Positions 60,607 through 64,000 of a DNA stretch of 64,000 nucleotides are shown here, one piece after another. Position 1 is the stretch's first letter. Each line of letters opens with the position of its first letter. A model generated the notes under the pieces. The model was not told the DNA's origin, did no database searches, and saw only the letters and a program-made list of their open reading frames with translations. Source of the stretch: Acidobacteriota bacterium (GTDB lineage: Bacteria; Acidobacteriota; Blastocatellia; Pyrinomonadales; Pyrinomonadaceae); the NCBI GenBank assembly GCA_020199835.1, contig JAIVJV010000009.1, positions 1,081,090-1,145,089 on the forward strand. Direction: 5' to 3'. Both the position numbers and the translations under genes were made by a program.

Positions 60607-60782
60607 CGCAGGGCCCTACCTTTACATTATTGGTAACCGCTAGGTTAGACGGCCAGGCCGAAGTTCGACAACTGCTTCCAACATCCTATGGTGATTGAGT
60701 TCCTGCCGAGCGTGCCCTCGCGCTTTCACCGGGAGGCTTCTCACCGTAATGTTTGGTTCAAGGTATTCAGCACCGCGAATTC

Positions 60783-62045
60783 TTAACGTGCTTCCTCAAG
60801 CGCGATTGGATCGTCATCCTTCTTGGCCGGCGCGAGAAGTTCGTCACCACTCTCAGACCCGATCTGTTCCGCAAGCACCGTTTCGGCCGCGTCAGCCAGA
60901 CGTTCCTCCAGAACCTCACTCGGAGCTTCGGCCTCAGTGATGTCTCCGGCGTGGTAAAAATAGGAGCCGGTGTAGAGTTCTCGGAGAAACTTCAAGAAGA
61001 CTTTGGCGACGGCGATAGTCGGAACTGCAAGGATGATGCCGAGTAAACCGAAGAGTTTGCCCCCAATCAGTAGACCAAGAAAAACAGCCATTGGATGTAA
61101 ACTCAAACGGCGCCCGAGAATGCGCGGCGTCAGAATGTAGCCTTCGATACTCTGGACCACCACAAACACGCCGACGATGCCTCCTATGCGCCAGAGCCCA
61201 CCCCCGTCGGCCAGCGTAAAAGCGGTGGCGAGTCCGAGACCCAGAATCGTGCCGACGTAAGGAATGGCGTTCAACAGTCCAGCCAGTGCCGCGAGCCCTG
61301 CCCACGCCGGAACGCCGAACGCGTAAAAGCCGATGGCGTAAAGAACGGCCATACAAAGCGCAATAACGAGCTGACCACGAACATAGGCTGCGAGGATGCG
61401 CCCAACCTCATCGAAGAGCCGGCTAAAGGTGGCGCGAAAGCGAGGCGGAATCAAATCCTCCATCGAGTCGCGCCAGGTACCGAAGTCAATCAAGATGTAA
61501 AAAACGAAGAACGGCACTATCAACAAGTCCAACGAAGCGACGGCAGTGGAGAGAAAGCCTGATAGACCACCTGCGGCCAGAAGAGCCGGCGAGCCGATCG
61601 CCTCGGCCGGGTTGCGCAGGATCTGTTCCATCCGTTCGCCCGCCACGCGATCGAGCGCGGGCGAATAACGCCGCAAAGTCTCACGCTTGCTGGCAGCGCT
61701 TTCCGGCGTGAAACTGCGCAAGATCTTCTGAACCGCGTTAGAGCTTTGCTCCCAGAGATCTGGAATGACAAACAAGAGAAAGGCAACTACCGCAACCGTA
61801 ACAAGCAGCAGAGCAAGGGCGGTCGCGAGGGGACGCGAAAGGCCATATTTCTCTCCCTGGCTAACGACGGGATTTAGTAGGTAAGCCAGCGCGAAAGACG
61901 CGAGTACGGGCACTAAGGCGACGCTACCGATGACATACAGAAAATAGAGGATGAGTAAGGTGAGGACGACGGTCGGAATCCATCGAAGCCACCAAATTGC
62001 AGACCGATCTTGGGATGGTCCAGGGCTGGAAGGCTTAGCTTTCAT
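60783..62045 (-). CDS. AI-2E-family (PerM-like) permease
   Basis: A 420-residue membrane protein with about eight helices. Recognisable stretches are VALVPVLASFALAYLLNPVV near the N terminus, DLLIVPFFVFYILIDF, AYVRGQLVIALCMAVLYAIGFY, GLLNAIPYVGTILGLG and LLIGGKLFGLLGIILAVP in the second half. Family members carry out diverse transport tasks (Na+/H+ exchange, signal release), so no substrate is assigned. The acidic C-terminal tail (about residues 355-420) is longer than in many members. Confidence 0.92.
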   Translation of the reverse strand: MKAKPSSPGPSQDRSAIWWLRWIPTVVLTLLILYFLYVIGSVALVPVLASFALAYLLNPVVSQGEKYGLSRPLATALALLLVTVAVVAFLLFVIPDLWEQSSNAVQKILRSFTPESAASKRETLRRYSPALDRVAGERMEQILRNPAEAIGSPALLAAGGLSGFLSTAVASLDLLIVPFFVFYILIDFGTWRDSMEDLIPPRFRATFSRLFDEVGRILAAYVRGQLVIALCMAVLYAIGFYAFGVPAWAGLAALAGLLNAIPYVGTILGLGLATAFTLADGGGLWRIGGIVGVFVVVQSIEGYILTPRILGRRLSLHPMAVFLGLLIGGKLFGLLGIILAVPTIAVAKVFLKFLRELYTGSYFYHAGDITEAEAPSEVLEERLADAAETVLAEQIGSESGDELLAPAKKDDDPIALEEAR

Positions 62046-62151
62046 CGAAGTTTGATGACATCAAGGGCTCGTCCGTTACTGCCTGATCGATGAGTTCTGA
62101 AGGTTGAACAGCGAAAAGAGTTAGGCTGACGTAGAGCGCCACTTCGAGAGC

Positions 62152-62292
62152 TCATTTTTCCGTTTGCGGGTGCTTACGCAGATGCCGCGCAACTTTATAA
62201 CCGTTCATGTCCGGCAAGCCAATATCTATTAACACGACGTCGGGTTTATACTCATCTGCCGTTTCCAAAGCGCTTCTGGCGCAGAACGACAT
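62152..62292 (-). pseudogene. Fragment of a receiver (response-regulator) domain
   Basis: A 46-codon frame with [20 protein letters not shown], then [20 protein letters not shown] and stop. It contains the phospho-acceptor Asp region and the following helix of a receiver domain, with nothing of the N-terminal DD motif or the C-terminal Lys. Probably the leftover of a hybrid kinase. Confidence 0.65.
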
Positions 62293-62293
62293 T

Positions 62294-62332
62294 ATATACG
62301 TGCTTACCCACGATATACGCGCTTACCCGCGG
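62294..62332 (+). repeat. Tandem 19-base direct repeat
   Basis: ATATACGTGCTTACCCACG (62294-62312) and ATATACGCGCTTACCCGCG (62314-62332) are adjacent and differ at two positions. Function unknown; it adjoins the insertion-sequence-end-like segment. Confidence 0.6.
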
Positions 62333-62340
62333 AGCTCGAA

Positions 62341-62458
62341 CCCACAAACCGTGTGGGTTCGGTCATAAAGTGAAATCCGCTCCTTAATGGGTCCAATAAC
62401 TTACGCGGACGATTCGGTCATTAAATGAAAATCCTTTCGGTCATAACTTGAATTTTCC
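62341..62458 (+). repeat. Insertion-sequence-end-like segment with three repeated motifs
   Basis: After a small stem, CCCACA/TGTGGG (62341-62357), three copies of a motif occur: TTCGGTCATAAAGTGAAATC at 62358, TTCGGTCATTAAATGAAAAT at 62413 and TTCGGTCATAACTTGAATTT at 62436. Multiple internal repeats at one end are known from IS21-type elements. No transposase gene is present, so this would be a solo end. The first part is shared with 50827-50860. The 62459-62586 interval holds nothing recognisable. Confidence 0.5.
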
Positions 62459-62586
62459 TCAACCATTTCTATGAGGCTTGCCAATACCGGCAAAGCGGTC
62501 TACAACGCTCGATCTATCAACGAGCCCGGTTCCTCGTGATCCGCCTGTAACTGCGGCACTTCCAGGCTCTTGTTACCAATAAAGAT

Positions 62587-62940
62587 TCAGCGGTGCTGGA
62601 GTACGCTGCGGCACTGATTTGTCAATAGGAGTAAAGGGAATGCCAGCCACAATGCGCAACGAACTGCGTAGACGACCACACTTTTGAGCCATTCAAGAAA
62701 GTCGAGTACCACGGTGCCCATCGACAAGAGAGCACAAACTGTGGCCCAAGTGCATTCGTTAATCAGGAAGAGTACGTATGAAATCCCGTATATCAGTGAT
62801 CTCCCCAGGAAAGAGCTGTCCAAGAAATCGTCCTGAACAAGAAGAACGGCATTTTCTCGTTGGGCCAAATCTCTCGCGAGCGTTGACTTTCCTGCCGCCA
62901 TTTTGCCGCACAAGGAAATCAACTGCGCTGAGATGCTCAT
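62587..62940 (-). pseudogene. Frameshifted AAA/zeta-toxin-like kinase gene
   Basis: The minus-strand frame starts well: QLISLCGKMAAGKSTLARDL has a Walker A, followed by ENAVLLVQDDFLDS. The similarity then moves to another frame (LFPGEITDIRDFIR), and CALLSMGTVVLDF returns to the first. The last 50 residues of the frame (VYAVRCALWLAFPLLLLTNQ) are not family-like. Intact members of this P-loop kinase-like family are about 150-190 residues. At least two frameshifts suggest a dead gene. Confidence 0.65.
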
Positions 62941-62942
62941 GC

Positions 62943-63221
62943 CTAAAACACCTTGAGCAGCGGATGAGTCTCCGGAATAGTGCCCAGAACCGCTTGACTA
63001 ATACCGCTCTTCAAAGAGAGCTGCAGTAACCGGGTGTAATGGTCGATGGCGTCGTGATGATGATCGCAATCGTAGTGACCGGCATAATCGCGATTGGCGA
63101 CGGCGTCGGCCTCGAAGCCGTACGGCGTGCCGTAGAACTGCTGATTGCCGGGCAGGTAGCGCGGCTTCCGCGTCGTCTCGACGCCGATGATCCGCCCCTG
63201 GTGGCGCCGGTGCCGGTGCAT
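62943..63221 (-). pseudogene. C-terminal part of an unknown protein
   Basis: A 92-residue frame, rich in Tyr, His and Asp (YLPGNQQFYGTPYGFEADA, RDYAGHYDCDHHHDAIDHYT), ending LGTIPETHPLLKVF. The same frame stays open upstream (HEHQHLSHFRALMHRHRRHQ) without a start codon and becomes low-complexity, so only the end of a longer gene may remain. I do not recognise the family. It ends 3 bases before the kinase-like remnant. The 63222-63528 stretch otherwise shows no gene. Confidence 0.4.
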
Positions 63222-63528
63222 GAGTGCGCGGAAGTGGCTCAGGTGCTGGTGCTCGTGCCGCTTCAGCCTGTGGCCCTGGGTAGAGCCGCGCGCGGTGGTA
63301 GTCGTCGGTGTCGACCGCGACCGACTCGTCCTTTTAACTGATGCTTTCGCGGCTCGCTTCGCGCTGGGCGATCATCACATAACCCCACTGACCAATACAC
63401 AACTTGATCGCCACGGAAATCCGCTCGGAGCAAGGCGGAGTCGTGGTAATATCAGAGCGGACTTGGTATAGTCCGACAATCCCCTAAACTTCCCCCGTCG
63501 CTACTTCTATTCAGTTCCACTGATAAGT

Positions 63529-64000
63529 ATGCCTATGTCCAGCGGGCCTCCACCAAAAGACCTGCCCGACGATAAATCCGCCAACGACTCGCTCGCCAAA
63601 TTACAAAGCAGCGAACTGGCTCCTTATTGGCTCTCCACCATCATCGAGTCGGCGGACGACGCCATCATCACCAAGACGCTCGAAGGCATCATCACGAGCT
63701 GGAATAAGGGAGCGGAGCGCATCTTCGGCTACACGGCGGAGGAGGCGATCGGCAAGCCCGTCGTCATGCTGATACCCGAAGATCACCCCGACGAGGAGCC
63801 GACCATCCTGGCCCGTCTCAGGCGTGGCGAGCGCATTGACCATTATGAGACTGTGCGTGTCCGCAAGGATGGCTCGCTTGTCGACATCTCGCTAACCGTT
63901 TCGCCCATCAGAGGACCGGACGGCCAGATCATAGGGGCATCGAAGATCGCGCGCGACATCTCTGAGCGGAAGCGGGCAGAGGAGGCGCTACGCAGCCGCG
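63529..64000 (+). CDS. PAS-domain sensor protein, cut by window end
   Basis: The frame is open from ATG 63529 (or ATG 63535) through the right edge, about 157 residues. Residues 30-150 are a complete PAS domain: IIESADDAIITKTLEGIITS, WNKGAERIFGYTAEEAIGKP, VVMLIPEDHPDE, then VRVRKDGSLVDISLTVSPI and the PAC-type GASKIARDISERKRAEEAL. Such domains usually feed a histidine kinase or cyclase, which would lie beyond the window. Confidence 0.88.
   Translation, partial: MPMSSGPPPKDLPDDKSANDSLAKLQSSELAPYWLSTIIESADDAIITKTLEGIITSWNKGAERIFGYTAEEAIGKPVVMLIPEDHPDEEPTILARLRRGERIDHYETVRVRKDGSLVDISLTVSPIRGPDGQIIGASKIARDISERKRAEEALRSR

Noticed and set aside
1..64000. CRISPR array, rRNA or prophage
   Set aside because: No regularly spaced repeats, rRNA-like sequence or phage structural genes were seen by eye; a dedicated search was not possible.

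Overview
The window looks like chromosomal DNA of an acidobacterium, most likely a soil Blastocatellia/Pyrinomonas-type organism. This is inferred from gene content, not from any marker search. The clues are two MacB-like 'ADOP' permeases (one beside a PadR regulator), a very large TonB-dependent receptor and a peptidase that both carry an N-terminal carboxypeptidase-regulatory-like domain, HEAT-cyclophilin and bactofilin genes, and dispersed intergenic palindromes.

0-13.3 kb is mostly housekeeping: the end of a Fur-family regulator, a 2-Cys peroxiredoxin and a thioredoxin-like protein (peroxide/thiol stress); a minus-strand operon of HEAT-cyclophilin, an M1-like protein that has lost its catalytic Glu, and a DUF4112 protein; bactofilin; ttcA with a coupled unknown; a large intact M1 peptidase; NAD+ synthetase; and tRNA-Ser(UGA). 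A small toxin-antitoxin island follows the tRNA and is flanked by direct repeats that include a degenerate copy of the tRNA 3' end.

14.5-27.9 kb is the most interesting region, a composite RiPP (ribosomally made, modified peptide) locus. In order it holds an AraC-type regulator, two radical SAM/SPASM enzymes each with its own N-terminal PqqD-like recognition domain, a 37-residue peptide ending in IICVSGC, an ABC exporter without a protease domain, a B12-binding radical SAM enzyme of the 'RiPP maturation radical SAM protein 1' type with a CX7CX2C cluster motif, an ADOP permease, and then a 59-residue lanthipeptide precursor with four Cys and its class II synthetase LanM. Two chemistries (radical SAM and dehydration/cyclisation) therefore sit in one co-directional array. 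A graveyard follows: an S41 peptidase remnant and a Phd/ParE pair whose toxin is broken.

29-48 kb holds a secreted unknown, hemolysin III, a decayed acidobacterial secreted-protein gene, TrpF, the TonB receptor, MscS, a TetR regulator coupled to a long-chain acyl-CoA ligase, a flavin reductase-like protein, CoxG, DUF899, two unknowns, and an ADOP permease with its PadR regulator.

48-64 kb holds a CPBP protease, a zinc-ribbon membrane protein, an Hsp70-like protein, several very small membrane-protein genes, a CPA2 antiporter, a histidine kinase overlapping a dead phosphatase gene, a KaiC-like double ATPase operon with a PAS-kinase-receiver hybrid, a PsiE-like membrane protein and an AI-2E-family permease. 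A decayed stretch at 62.1-63.3 kb has a receiver fragment, insertion-sequence-end-like repeats and a broken nucleoside-kinase-like gene. A PAS-domain sensor gene runs off the right edge. No rRNA, CRISPR array or prophage was seen.
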